Positions 38,651 through 51,429 of a stretch of DNA of 64,000 bases are shown piece after piece. Source of the stretch: Otis tarda (taxonomy: Eukaryota; Chordata; Aves; Otidiformes; Otididae); contig CM048553.1 of the NCBI GenBank assembly GCA_026413225.1, forward strand, positions 116,194,690 to 116,258,689, written 5' to 3'. Both the position numbers and the translations under genes were made by a program. The first letter of the stretch is position 1, and the number at the start of each line of letters is the position of its first letter. Below the pieces are notes generated by a model, which saw only the letters and a program-made list of their open reading frames with translations, made no database searches and was not told the origin of the DNA.

Positions 38651-41600
38651 AATATAATTATCTAGATGTCAGATATTGAGGATACCATTGTGTTACCATC
38701 AGAAGATTAGACTGGGCACTGTAGGCTTAGACAAATAAATAGATATTAGCTAAGTCATACATTTTTACAGTAGCTCAGAGGAGAAGAAAATTTATTTGGC
38801 ATGGTTAGTCATAGGTTTTGTTCAGAAAGAAAGAAATTAGTGAAGTTTCAAACTTCTTGATCCTTTCTTTGCTAATCCCAGATCATATCCGTATTGAAAA
38901 AAAAAAGTTACTCCTTTCTGGGAATGCTTGATATTAACCTCAGGGCAAATTGCATGCAAGCTTGCCATTTACTGAGAAATACAAAAGAATACAAATAGTT
39001 CATTGAGTATATGAACTAATGAACACGATTTCCCATAGATTTATGTCTTTTTGAGGTGGCTAAGAAGATATGAGAATTGTTTGAAGGTTTTGTCATAATT
39101 CTGGCAATTGTAAGTATACTCTGGGCCTATGAGACACTAATAGAATTTCTCTTTTCTTCCTGCCTATTTTCATCTTCAAGTACCATTAATTATCTTTACA
39201 ACATATTCTGTTTGTTCCAATTTTATTGAAATTGGGACAACAGACATATGACGCATGCATAGCTAGTAATAATAATATACACTGTTTATCCATAGGAAAA
39301 AAGGCTAAAAAGCAAAAGGATTACAAACAATGGAGAATATTTAGCAAAGACAGTGCATGGAGACTGAATAGAATTAACACGCCTCTGAGGAAGAGGAAAT
39401 TTGTACTACCCACACATATTTGTCTTTCGATAGCTATACGATCAGTTTAGTCTGTACATCTGGATATGTCTTTCAGATGTTCAACCTCATTAAAAGCTTC
39501 CTTTTAAAAGAAGACTTGCTTTTCCTGTTGCATTATCTTTCCAGTAATAGAATTAGAATTAAAGGAGCAGCCCTCATTATTCCCAGCTGCCTTTTGCAGA
39601 CGTTGTCCCTACAATGTATTCTCCTGTTTCCTAATTCTATTTGCAAAGAACTTTAGTGATAGGACCTCCATAATTTCCTTGGGGAGAGCATCACATAGTT
39701 TAAATTATTACATTCTAAAATATACAAACTGCTCCTTTTCTAATATTAAAAAGTTTAATGAATTTAAAATTGGCCAGTGTTCTAGGAATAATCCTAAACC
39801 TCTTTTTCATGAGGCAATGAGTTCTTTTCTGTACAGTTTGTAAGAAAACAGGAATGAAGAGGTGTGGTTTCTATCTCTGCATTAGAATGGGCTATCTTAC
39901 TTAAATAATCTGCTGTATTTTCATTAAAAATAAAAAATACATTTTTGATTGGTAGTTATAATTTTTCCCCATGCTAAATGCTTTCTCAGAAAAAGATAAA
40001 CTGTGAGGCAAATGAATGTTTGTTCTTGAATGTAGTGTAGTTGGAATAAAACACAACCATTATTTTAACTGTCTGGTGACTGCTGACTGGGAAGCCACAA
40101 CTCTGAAGTACTCCCATAATGCTGAGTCTCAGTGCTTATGACCCAAGGATTTCCAGGAAGGTAAGAAATCCTCAGAATGCTTCTTCCAAAACAAAACTCC
40201 TGGAAGCCCTGGGAATCTTCCTTTCACTGAGTCATCTGGGATTTAAAGCATGGGTTTGAAGTTCTGGGAATCACAGCCTGCAGCCCCCTAGAAAGTGTAT
40301 CACAGATCTATTCACTGACAAAGAATAAGACATTTGAAAACTTTGTGACCTTTGACTAACAATTGGAATCTCATTTCAACATTTTCCAAATGAAAGCTTC
40401 ATTTAATTAAGTAATTTGAGGTTTAGGTCTAAACTTTCTTTAAAAAACAAACAAACAAACAGACATTTTTTATTATTACTGTTTTTTATAAGCCACTTTG
40501 GAAAAAAAAAATTCTTGGGAAATAAAAACTATATCTTCTGACCAGTTCTTGTAGACTGCACGTGGTAGAACAAGTATAGAAAAACTTGAAATTGATAAGA
40601 AACTTGTCTCCGATTTTGAGATTGAAATATCGGACTAAATTGAAATAAATTTACTTCAGACACCTCTATAGTTCTACATTCTGATCCCAGACCAAAAGTA
40701 TTCATGTACTCACCGTAATTTCATTGCTTTTGAAAGCAGCAAATATTAGAAAATCGTAGGAAGGCCTTTCCATGCAATATTTCCTGTTTCGTTTTGCAAA
40801 GTCAAGAAGTTTACAGAACAGCATTTCAGAAAAGAATTTAGACATACTGCGCCTTTTGCAACTCATTCTTCATGATTATGGATTTCATTTCACAAGGATT
40901 TCATGATCTGCACAGTCCAGCGCACGTTTCCTTAATAGATTCTTTTCCCCTTAGCACAGCTAAGTATTTTGTTTTTCAGTTTGTTCAGCTAAGCCCCTGC
41001 TGTTAATTACATAACGCACTCCCTTCTGAACATGGTTGTGTCTCCTCACCCTTACCTGCCTGGAGGTCCGTCCAAAAGACGCCATCCCTCTCAGTAAAGC
41101 TACAGCTGGGCATTTTTTTGAGCTGTGTGGTAGAAAGTTTTTAGCTCCAGAAATCCCTGATAGAGGCATGATAGTCATTCATAAAAAAGCATGTAAACTT
41201 GACAGGAATTCTTGGCAAATATTTGCAAAAAATGGTATTGCTTTTTGGTACACTACTCCAAACTGTGTCATGAGAGAAATTTTATCTGTCAATTGAACTT
41301 AAACAAGCTTAAACAAGTTTATTACAAATCTTGTAATACAGGGCCTAGTAAAACAAACATAGTTTTCCCTATACCACACTAAACAGTTAATTAAAGGACA
41401 AATATAATCTTTAGCTATGAATCCATACTGATCCCTCCAATATTGCCTGATGTCAGACTTCATTTGGGGTCTTTGTAGTTTCACAAGGCCTCCAAAACAC
41501 ACACCTACATAGTCTATATGAATGCCAAATAATACTGCTTTCTGGCAGGTAGGCGAGTGGTACTACCACTCTTAGGCAAGAGTTTTAGGAGAACTGACAG

Positions 41601-42798
41601 CTAAGAGTTGAGTGACAGCTACTAACGTAACCCAGGAACAGTCAGAGTTTATTCTAGGTAGCTTTTGCTTACACATTAGTATATCTGTTGCATTGGCAGA
41701 TTGATTTTGAGTTCTTTTGAATCTCAAACTGTTAGGTTGTGCAGGCTTCCTTAATTAGTTACCTTTGAAAAGAATAGAATAATTGAGTCTCACCATCTTT
41801 GTCCATTTTTAGTGGAGAACTTCAATATCAAAAGGCCTTTCTTAACAGAACTACAAAGCTGGTCTAACCAAACTATGACAACAAGAGTTTTATTTCAGGA
41901 ATAACTGAAAGATTTGGCATAGATGGACATTGTGGAACTGGCAGTCTTTCCTTCTTCTTCAGTTCCCAGAGGAATTAATATACAAGTTTCAAAACAACAT
42001 GAGCTACCAAAGTTAAGCTAAAGGAGAGTTTATACACTTCAAGGGAAAGTTTGATATTTTTAATCTGGCTAAAACTAGCTTATGTTTCAATAAAGATCAA
42101 GAACACGTCTCTGAGGCAAGCTTATTGCTGACCTTGAGAATATCCTGAACTTCTAGGATGTGAGAATATTCTGCAGGTTAAAAGTGAAATCAGAAATGAT
42201 TTGGTAACTAGCCAACAACATCAAGAACACAAACTCCAATTTTTTTTCAGAAAATAAATCCTTCCATATACTATCCCCCCCACTCACAATCCAATATGAA
42301 ATTATGTATTCCTGATTCAATTTAAAGACTATTAACTTTCAAAAAGACCCTGGAAGTAATTTGTAACTGCATCTCATATTCTCAGCTATCCCTTCTCTGG
42401 TGCCAAACTAATCCTAACTCTGACCAAGCAATAAATAACATGATTATTGTGTTGAAATCTGCTCAGTGATGATGTAAAGCTAAAAAGAATGTGGAGCTTA
42501 AATTTCCCATTTACAGTTACTACTTGCTAAATTCAGAAATAGCTATGCTGATGGCCAAAGGTCTTTTAATATGTTCCCAAAGCTTGCTGGAAAGAGTTAT
42601 TTAAAAGGCTCCCAACTGTATCAAATTGTGCTGAGCTAGTTTCAGCTTATTGTCATAACTTCCTCTTAAAGGCAAGAAGAATAACTAAGGGAGCTCCCAA
42701 AAGTGTCATGAGACTCAGGAATCCTGAACTACTAATATGTGAGTTTCTGCTGGAGGATCCCCACCACCAAAGGCCAAGTTCAGATTGGACTTAGAGAG

Positions 42799-42800
42799 AT

Positions 42801-42863
<63 letters not shown>

Positions 42864-42868
42864 TTTTT
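42799..42868. repeat. (TTTA)n microsatellite, about 17 units
   Basis: About 70 bases of uninterrupted ATTT/TTTA. Purity and length suggest a polymorphic locus. Confidence 0.98.
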
Positions 42869-45800
42869 GTGAGAGTAGCCTCCAGAAAATTTAGTGAAAG
42901 ATTCAGGGATCGTGAGCCTCCCCAGCTCTCTCCTTACTGGCAGTTTGTTGGTAATGTATCTGTGATCCAAGAACTGCTTCCCACTGACCGGCAGAAGATT
43001 GACCATGATTCTATGCTCCCTGTTCCAGAGTTCCTCTGATGCGTCTCATCAGAAAGTCCTCAACACACTGAGACCTCACTTACTGAGCTGGCCATGTTAC
43101 GTAGGATGCCTGTTCACATCCACAGAAGACTTTCACGGGGGTAAGATTATGTACATTGCCAACAACAGAACCAGCTCTGACCTCCCCTCCAAATGATAGT
43201 TCTACACGGCGTTGCTTTCAGAGGCAACATGACATTTCTCCTTCACCTTCCTCCACTTCCTTCTAACTGAGCAGACATCAATATCTAAGCAACTATCCAC
43301 ATCAGAGCTTGGGTCAATGCTCTCCAAACAGGATAGCATAAAAAGTAGTACTCACCAGCACATCTTATAAACCTTATAAATTGGCTAATCTTTGATGATT
43401 TTCCATAGGGATAACAAAACGTGTACACTTGACCCCAAATCACCTTCAAATCTTGTTTTCAAAAAGCCATGAGGGGACATGAAAGTACCTAAGCTTTAAG
43501 ATAGGCAGAAGACTGAATCAACATTATTAATCCCTCTCTTGAAGCAACTGAAGTATTTAAGCAAAATTTTCACCAAACTGGGAAATTTTTTTCTGATTTT
43601 GTGGCAGACAAAGCATAAGAAATATTAACCCAAATATGTAAAATCTGTAAAGCTATGAGTAACTGAAAATAAGCCCTTCTATTATAAAACACCTGGCAGC
43701 TCTAATAATAGGTAGTGTTATCAGCCTTACCTGCAGTAATGTATATTATGTGCAATTACAAAAGATATTTTTATATACCCCAGTGAAACCAGGAGGGTTT
43801 TTTAACACCTCCCATTACCATAACAAATTGTTTTCTCAAAACCGTCATTTAATTAGAGAAAGTAGTAGGAGACAATTTAAAGATTACTGTAATAGCACCC
43901 ACTATAATATTACTTACTAGGACCATAAAATAGATTATACAATATTAAAATCTCCTCTAACTCTATTCTCCATCTGGACATGACCTGTACATGCTACAAG
44001 CATTGCACTCATGCAGTACTGGTAAGAAGACTGTAATACTGTAAGAGGTGACCCAAAAAGGATGACGAGTCTATGAATAAGATCTTTCATTCTGTAGCTA
44101 CCAAGGTCTGTAACTTTTCCAGTTGCTGTTCTGACTGTGGAAACATGTCAATAATGTTACTTAAAGAAAGATTATCTAGGAGAAAACTTTTGGAGTGGTG
44201 AGCCCTGCTGGCTGCTTAAAGGAATTAATAAAGAACACCCCGAGTCCTCTCCAAACTGAAAATATATTTTTCATACGAATTACTATAATAAAACATAACA
44301 AGACTAGCTATCTTAGTGGAAATTAGGAGGAAAAGAGGCATAAAAGACATACCAATTTCAGAAGTTAAAAATAATTCAGAATATTCTATTGGAGATTGCA
44401 GCTTTGTGTCCAACTGTGGATGAGGTAGCTATGTCTTTGTAAATTACGGGCATTGCATGCAAACAATGGCTTCATTTATTGGTCTGCTGTATGTGTGCTT
44501 ACAGTGCTTGTAATTGAGGATGATTATGGTTAATGATTCTAGTAATGCGTACTTGCAAACCAGCAGGACAGTGTAATTTGTATCAAACCTATTCAGCATC
44601 TCTTCAGGCATTTTGCCTAGTTTAATCTTAACCCAGCACTTGCTGTAGAGGAAACCTCTGGAAGCTTCACAGCTGGCTCAAATAGAAGATTTCATGGTAC
44701 TTTCACAGTGCATTCAAAATAAATGAAAGCTTCCACAGCCTTCCTATCATCTGGACGGCTCCTAGTCTGTCATACTTTAATATGACAAGGCCAAGATCTC
44801 TAGTACAGGAAACACTTGTATGTAGGGTGAAAAAAGAAAACAAAACATCTGTCTGTGAACAGTTGACAACACATTCACAAACAGAATTAAGTGTTCCTGG
44901 AGAACAGATTCACATTTCTAATATTTTTTTAATACGGAGAGAAAAACCCCATAGTCAGGTATTCTTTTAAAGAGGCAGAATTAACCTGCCAGGGCACTTT
45001 ATTGCATGTCTTTAAGCAAAAGAACTTTCTCAGCTTACCCTTTAAATACAGGCACAGTATATGGGCAACTCTAGAAGCTCTTAGCTCTGGGTTACAGAGG
45101 AGGAACAGACTGATTAGAGACACATCTAAGAACACAGAAACAAGAAAGGCTGAAAAGAGATTTGAACTTAACTGAGGACTTAAGTGGATTTCTTTCCAGC
45201 TCTTTAAATGCAGGATTATATTCCTATCTTTTTTGTACTTCAATGAATGTCATTATTGTGTCTATGTCTTTTTGTTTCCTGTTGCTTTTTTTAATTGTCT
45301 TTACTATTTTTTCACTTGATAACGCCAGTCAATAATCTTCATGTTCAATGAAGACAATTAACATGACTCTATCAACTTGCCCAATTTGATCTGACACATT
45401 TTTTATACAAATATGTATTTATTGAAATGTTGGCTTTTATTGTAGAAGGTTGTCTGAGTATTTTCCCGGACTTACCAAACTGCTTACTGATTTCATAATT
45501 ACCCAGTGTCTGTGATTGCTTTCATTTTCTCATCTTTTTTGTTTTGTTATGCTTGGTTGGTGTCACTTGTGGTCTTTTGTGCTAGGCCTTGGAGATCAGC
45601 ATGTGGCTCAAGCAGTTGTATTTTCAAGAGTTTGAGGTATGAAGAAAATTACATTTTTTTAGCACTTTCACAAATCTTCCAGCGACCAGGCTGCTGGGAT
45701 CTCTAAGTTGTAGAGTAGAATAGTGCATATTCTCCTAATATTTTCTCTCTGTATAGGAACCACAATTTCTGTTCCTTTCTGGCTCCCACTGTGAGACTGT

Positions 45801-47641
45801 AGGGGGAAACTTCAGGGAATGACCCTCCTTCTCATATCAGATTTGCCTCACTTCTACCACTGAAACTCCAATTCGCTGTCTGCAATTGTCCTGCCATCCC
45901 ACCCATGGTAGAAAAAGCAAACTACTCCCAAAAGTCCATACTTTGCAGTTCAAATTTCACTGAGCAGAATATTCACAGGAACCTTTTCCTTCTGTTGAAA
46001 CTTCAAGATGACTGTAAAAGGAAAGAAAAACCTAAACCTTGAAACAAAATGAGAAACCTATTACCATGGGAGTGCATAGCATAAACATAAGCATCTGATG
46101 TAGGTCTTTCACAAACAACTTGCTGTCTTGTCAAAGGGAGACGAATGAAATCTCACAAAGACTCTAAACTCCTCATACATTTTCATAGTTGCAGCTGTAG
46201 CTTTCAAGGGTTCAATTTCAAAAGGGAAACAAGTCAGAACTGCTTACATACAAAAATGTACAATGATCCTACAGCCCAGGAGGAGCTCTGATTTTGAGCA
46301 ATGCTATTGTATTGCAATCCAGTATCAGGAAACTCTTTTCATTCACTGGATTCTGATGTAAATAGCTGCATTTCTTATCTAGGAAAGAAACAGCATTTCT
46401 AGTCTAAATAAAGGTTACGCTGTTATTGAAAAATTAGGAGGGTTTGAGAAGACAAACATTTTCTTTTACAGGTCAGAGGCCATAAATGGTGGGGACTAGT
46501 AGGTGTAACCTATCAGACTGGAACTAGACGTGGAGTAAATTAATATCTCTCCATTGATTTCAGCAAATCTGGATAATTTCAATAAAGTTATGCATTTTAG
46601 GTGTATTTTAGATGCTTGTGTTCTAGAAGGAGATATGTATTAAATTTATAAACCAGAAACAAAATATAACTCACATTGAGATTCTCTCTTTTGTAGACAC
46701 TCACATTACTGCAAGCAAAATGCAGAAGATAGATCAAGTAATTGGATAGATGAACTCAGCAAAATTTCAAAATGTTGGGCAAACCTCATGCTGCAAGATT
46801 AGAAAATAAACTTGACCATGCTGGTGTTTCTTCAAGAATTGAAACACACGAAGACGTAATGCCGTATGACTATGAATTCTGATCACCACTGAACTTAAGA
46901 ATTAATATATACTGAATACCTCTTGGTTTCTTTTTCTTGCAAAACTTTGCAACTTGTTGAATACAAGCAAACAAAACTACACAAATTTGCTAAACTGTTT
47001 TTTTTAAATAGCTGATGGACTCAAGGCTAGTCATCGTGGTTGCCCTTTGCCTCCTGTAAGGTGTTAAAAGTTGTGCTTTGAAAAAGAAGTGATGACTCAT
47101 GAAAACTACTGACTGATTTGCATCATAGAAATTTAAATCCAGCCGGAGAGACCAATTCACAGGTCACTACAGAACTAAAGTGCAGCTCTTTTTTCCAAGT
47201 ACAAACAAACGAAACATATATCTGTTCTTAGATGAAATGTAAAAGGCTTCATTTTCAGGCACTTGAACAAGAAAACCTGAAAAAAAAACCAATATCCCAA
47301 GGTATTACATGGAAAGCAGACAAAAAATACAAAGAAATTGTTGCAATGCTTTCCCTTAAAAACAATATTTGTGAAAAATTTTAACACAGTGCTGTCAAAA
47401 AATGTAATGCAAAACATCCTAAAATGTCCTTTAATGATTCCAGCCACCTTCTTTCACTTAGTTGTGAGGCCATAAGTAATTTCACTCATTTACTTGTCTG
47501 ACAGTAATCTCACTGAGCAACCATTTCAATCTACCTTCAAGTTATGAAAAGTATCTACTCAGCAACTGTCCAATTGTAAAATGTTGACACACTGCTAGCA
47601 GTAGGTACATTTGCTGATGTTTCATTTTATAAACGTGATAT
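42869..47641. other. Unique AT-rich non-genic DNA
   Basis: No gene or transposon that I can recognise. The open frames are short (up to 104 codons, 44929-45243 minus) and without known motifs. Confidence 0.55.
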
Positions 47642-48797
47642 GTAAGTGTCGTGGTTTTGTTAGTGAGGGGGGGCCTAAGGTGGTAGCTTCTGCAGGAAAC
47701 TGCTAGAAGTCGCTCCCCTTTCTCAGTGGACTTGGCCAGGCCTAGGGCGGACCTGCTGCTGGCCAAGGTCGAGCGGATTGGTAGCAGAATGTCCCGTGAT
47801 AACGCCTCTGCGATAACGTATTTAAGAAGGGGAAAAGAGAAAAAAAAAAAAAGAGAGAAGAGAAGATGTGAAGAAGCTGAGCGGGGGCGGAGGTGCAGAG
47901 GGGGAGGCGCAGGCCTCATGGGCCTTGCAGGCCTCACCCTCTGGCCTCTTGCCAGGCGGCCGACTGGGCCCGACTCAGCCCGGCCCGGCTGCAAGAAGTG
48001 GAGAGGAGATGAGAAGTGAATTAGATGTAAAAAGATCCTGAGAGACATCTACCACCCTGTTGTGAGGAACGGCTGCAGACGCCAAGGTCAGTTCAGAAAG
48101 GAGGGGGAGGAGTAATGCGGCTCCTGGCCAAGATTCCCCTGCAGCCTGTGGTGACGACCATGGTGGAGCAGGTTGTCCCCCTGCAGCCCATGGAGGTCCA
48201 CGGAGGAGCAGAGATCCACTTGGAGCCCGTGAAGGACCCCACACCGGGGGAGGTGGATGCCTGAAGGCGGCTGTGGCCCGTGGAGGGCCCGCTGGGACAG
48301 CCGTTCTGGAGAGACTGTACTCCGTGGAAGAGATGACCCATGCCGGAGCAGTTCCACGAAGGACTGTGGCGTAGGGGTGGGACCCCACAACGGAGCAGGG
48401 GAGGAATGTGAGGAGTTCTTCCCCCGACTGTGAAGCAGCGGCATGAAACAACGTATGATGAACTGACTGCAACCCCCATTCCCTCTTTCCCCCTGTGCCG
48501 CTTGGAGGGGGGGAAGGTAGTAGAGATAATGTTAAGCTTGGGAAGAGGGAGGGGTGGATGGAGGTTATCTTGTTCTCTGTCTCATTATCCTGCTGTTTGT
48601 AGTAATAAATGAATGGTTTTCCCCAAGTCGAGTCTTTTTTGCCCGTGACGGTAACTTTAAGGATTTCTCCCTGTCCTTATCTCAAACCTCGAGCCGTTTT
48701 TCCTTATATTTTCTCTCCCTGTTCTTTTGGAGGGTGGGGGGAGTGAGAGAGAGACTGCGTAGTCTGGTCCTGATCGGGGCTGAACTACGACAGTAAG
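47642..48797 (+). mobile_element. Solo LTR, avian ERVL-like, family A, with 5-bp target duplication
   Basis: The LTR is 47647-48792 (1146 bases), with matching ends tgtcgt...acgaca, flanked by gtaag on both sides (47642-47646 and 48793-48797). It is much richer in G and C than its surroundings. Visible parts are a U3 of about 170-200 bases ending with a TATA-like gtatttaag (about 47818), a long GC-rich middle with degenerate repeats, an AATAAA signal at 48604-48609 and a U5 of about 150-180 bases. No interior sequence is present. The two family A copies differ at roughly a tenth of positions over the first 190 bases by eye, which points to insertion within the last few tens of millions of years if ordinary bird rates hold. 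Long open frames here (for example 47975-48472 minus) come from GC-rich repeat sequence and are not genes. Confidence 0.93.
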
Positions 48798-49058
48798 GAT
48801 ATATAAACTTCTTTAAGAAGCAAGGGTTTGGCTTACAACTTCTTACTATTTCTGGAACTTCAGAAAAAAAAGATGACTGAAGGTTACATTATTGTTTTCA
48901 TAATTTTCCCTGTATCAGCAGATGACATGTAATATAAAACCAGGTTACTTGATGCTTTATTCTGATTTTGTGTTCAAGTGGACCAATATTTTATGCTTTG
49001 ACATAAACAATCCTTTATTTACCTTCATATTTCAGCTTCTATTACTAAAATAAGTTGT

Positions 49059-49088
49059 AATAAACTGTGGTTCACAAAAAAAAAAAAA
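49059..49088 (+). other. AATAAA followed by a 13-base A run
   Basis: AATAAA at 49059-49064 is followed 11 bases later by thirteen A residues (49076-49088). That layout resembles the copied 3' end of a polyadenylated RNA, but I recognise no transcript upstream, and such a pair can arise by chance in AT-rich DNA. Confidence 0.3.
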
Positions 49089-49156
49089 TTATCGAAAAAC
49101 AAACTTCATGCAATTGTAGAGAGGAGCCATTTACAGCAAGAAAAATGGATGATTTC

Positions 49157-49202
49157 TTTAGGTAGTAGGATATTCAGAATTTAGGTAGTAATATATTCAG
49201 AA
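49157..49202. repeat. Tandem duplication, two 23-bp units
   Basis: tttaggtagtaggatattca (49157 on) is followed directly by tttaggtagtaatatattca (49180 on), with two differences. Confidence 0.92.
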
Positions 49203-51401
49203 CTTCAGGCAATGCTTTAGCAGTTATTGCTTATTAGGGTAGGTATTAGGATAGATATTGTTTATTATCTAATGTAAGATCTATTTTCCTTTCTCATTCA
49301 TGACATTATCATTTGAAAGCAGATTATTGACAAGTTGTTATTTTTGCAAGCTAATACATACCTTACTATAGTGGCCTCTCAGCTTCTCAACACACTGGCC
49401 TCACTCTTGGAATTTAATTGAAATTTGCTTCTTTGTAGGCCAGCTTTTTTCAATTTTGTGCAGTGCTAGCAGAGTTAGGCTTTTATAACTGCTTGAATCA
49501 GACAGACTATATGAAAAGCAATTTCAGGCCATTAGATAAGATAATGATCTCAGTAAAGGGACTAAGAGCAAGCTGAGTCTTCAGGTTTTGCAGCTTTAAA
49601 AATGCAAGGTAATCCACTTGGAGTTGTTTTGAATAAGATTTAATTTCTGATTTTACAAGTAGCAGTGTTTAAATTCCAAGGAAATTCATCTAATGTGCTT
49701 CAGCTGTTAGCCTTTAACTAGGGTTTATCATGGCCATGTGTACATTACAAGTACATTAGGGATCATTAAATAATTAAAGTAAGTCAGAACAGATCCAAGA
49801 ATGAATTAAATAAAAACTGTGTGATTTAGAGAGGTAATCTTTAATTTCTACACATTTAAGAATCAAACAAAAAAAAAATTTGCATGTTTCACATTTTTAA
49901 CCATCCCTTTGAAGCCATAAAGCTTCAAAGTCTTGTTACTTGGGCTCCTTCTCTTCTCTATCATTTCAGGGCGGTATTTTTCCAATACAATATAAAGGTG
50001 GTATCACAACACTGCAGAATATAAAATTCTAATGATTTTTATCAGGATAACACTGAAACTCCGAGGCAGTTGTGTTATTGTTACAGAGGGTACATGGTGT
50101 TTTAGGGAGAGTCAGCATTTCCCTCTCCTTTGAAAAGAAAAGCTTCTAGGAAGATGATATTCCTTAGGTATTCTGTGTTCTTATGAACCTGAGATGGCAA
50201 CAACATTACAATAATCTCATTAAATATAGAATAAGACTAAATAGCAGACATATTTCCCTGTTAGCATATTATTCTCTTTTCTTCCAAAGCCAGCTGGTAA
50301 CCTTTCATTGCCTGACATCTACTACAGGGGCAAACTGTAGAGAGTTGCTCTCTAATTGACACTGAATCCTGAATCTCTGTGTATTCTGTGTATTCTTTCA
50401 ATAGGTAGGGATCAGAAGAGAAGACATTTTCCTCGTACCACAAGCTGCTTTGTGAAAGTGACTGTTAGTAGGGGTTCTGATTTCAATCTGTACTGGAGGC
50501 GGTCACATCATAAATGCAAATTACAATAATTTCCACACTTTTTTTTTTCATTCTCATACCCATAACCCTTTCTCTCAACCACTCTTTGTGGTTGTTATGG
50601 CAGATCTTTTGTGTGTTACATGTTCTTTTTTAAGAACTTTACTTGACTAGAATTGCAGAGTACGTTTCTCATTTATGCAGGACTTGTCCTGGATGAAATG
50701 TGTAACATACTGTAAAATTATCTAAATGGATGTATATGTGCATGAGTGTGTGTATACATGTATTTAAAAGTACAACAGTTTCCTGGGCTATAGAGTATTT
50801 CAGGAGACTAGGTCTCCAACCTTATATAAACTTTTTTTTCAAATATTTGCAAAACACACAGTAAGTAGAAAGAATAATTAAAGCCAGGAAGAAGCTAATA
50901 TGGAAATAATTTGAAGGACTTATCACTTTCATGCCTAGAACTGATTATTTTTGTCCTTTATGTATATTCTTTCTTTGAGAAAAAAAACTTATCAGACTAC
51001 TGGGAAAATTCCTCTTACATATAAAATATCCTTCCACATAATGGTAATGATACAGCAATCATTATTGTTTGGTATACATAAATTTCTGAAGTGGAAAATA
51101 ACAGATAGATGATTGGGAGATGTTTGGACTCAGGCAATCTACTATTCATGCAGAGGTCTTATGATGTCACTTGATCCCCAGCCCCTCACAAATCCCAAGA
51201 GCAAGGATAACACAAGGCTGAGCATAGCAGGGCTGACCTTCAATCTACTGGTCTTTTTACTATCCAAGTTATTAAATAATAAGCTTGAAAGAGCTTTACA
51301 ATAGCTAGACTCTATTCTGCCATCTGTAATTTAAGAATTAGGAGATGAACACATAAGGCTATTTATCCTAGCTGGAATATCAAAGAGGAGGCAGCTTTGT
51401 T

Positions 51402-51429
51402 TTGTCTCATCCTAAGGAGGATGAGACAA
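51402..51429. other. Perfect 12-bp hairpin, 4-base loop
   Basis: ttgtctcatcct and aggatgagacaa are exact reverse complements around the loop aagg. No function can be read from the context. Confidence 0.85.

Larger units (their letters stand above)
33933..42798. other. Unique AT-rich non-genic DNA
   Basis: No supported gene. It holds a pentanucleotide repeat (35013-35047), a very AT-rich patch (36000-36150), a 19-base A run (36519-36537), a 42-bp tandem duplication (37863-37945), a hydrophilic minus-strand open frame (38435-38650) and a short (CAAA)n run (about 40445-40461). Confidence 0.55.

Noticed and set aside
40080-40310. A patch with recurring ctgggaatc/ctgggat-like words, considered as an old DNA transposon
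   Set aside because: No terminal inverted repeats or target duplication are visible, and the words are too short to establish a repeat.
47542-48472. Open frames of 97-168 codons, both strands, in the plus-strand family A LTR
   Set aside because: They lie in GC-rich degenerate repeat sequence of an LTR, are proline/serine/glycine-rich, and have counterparts in several phases. LTRs of this kind do not encode proteins.
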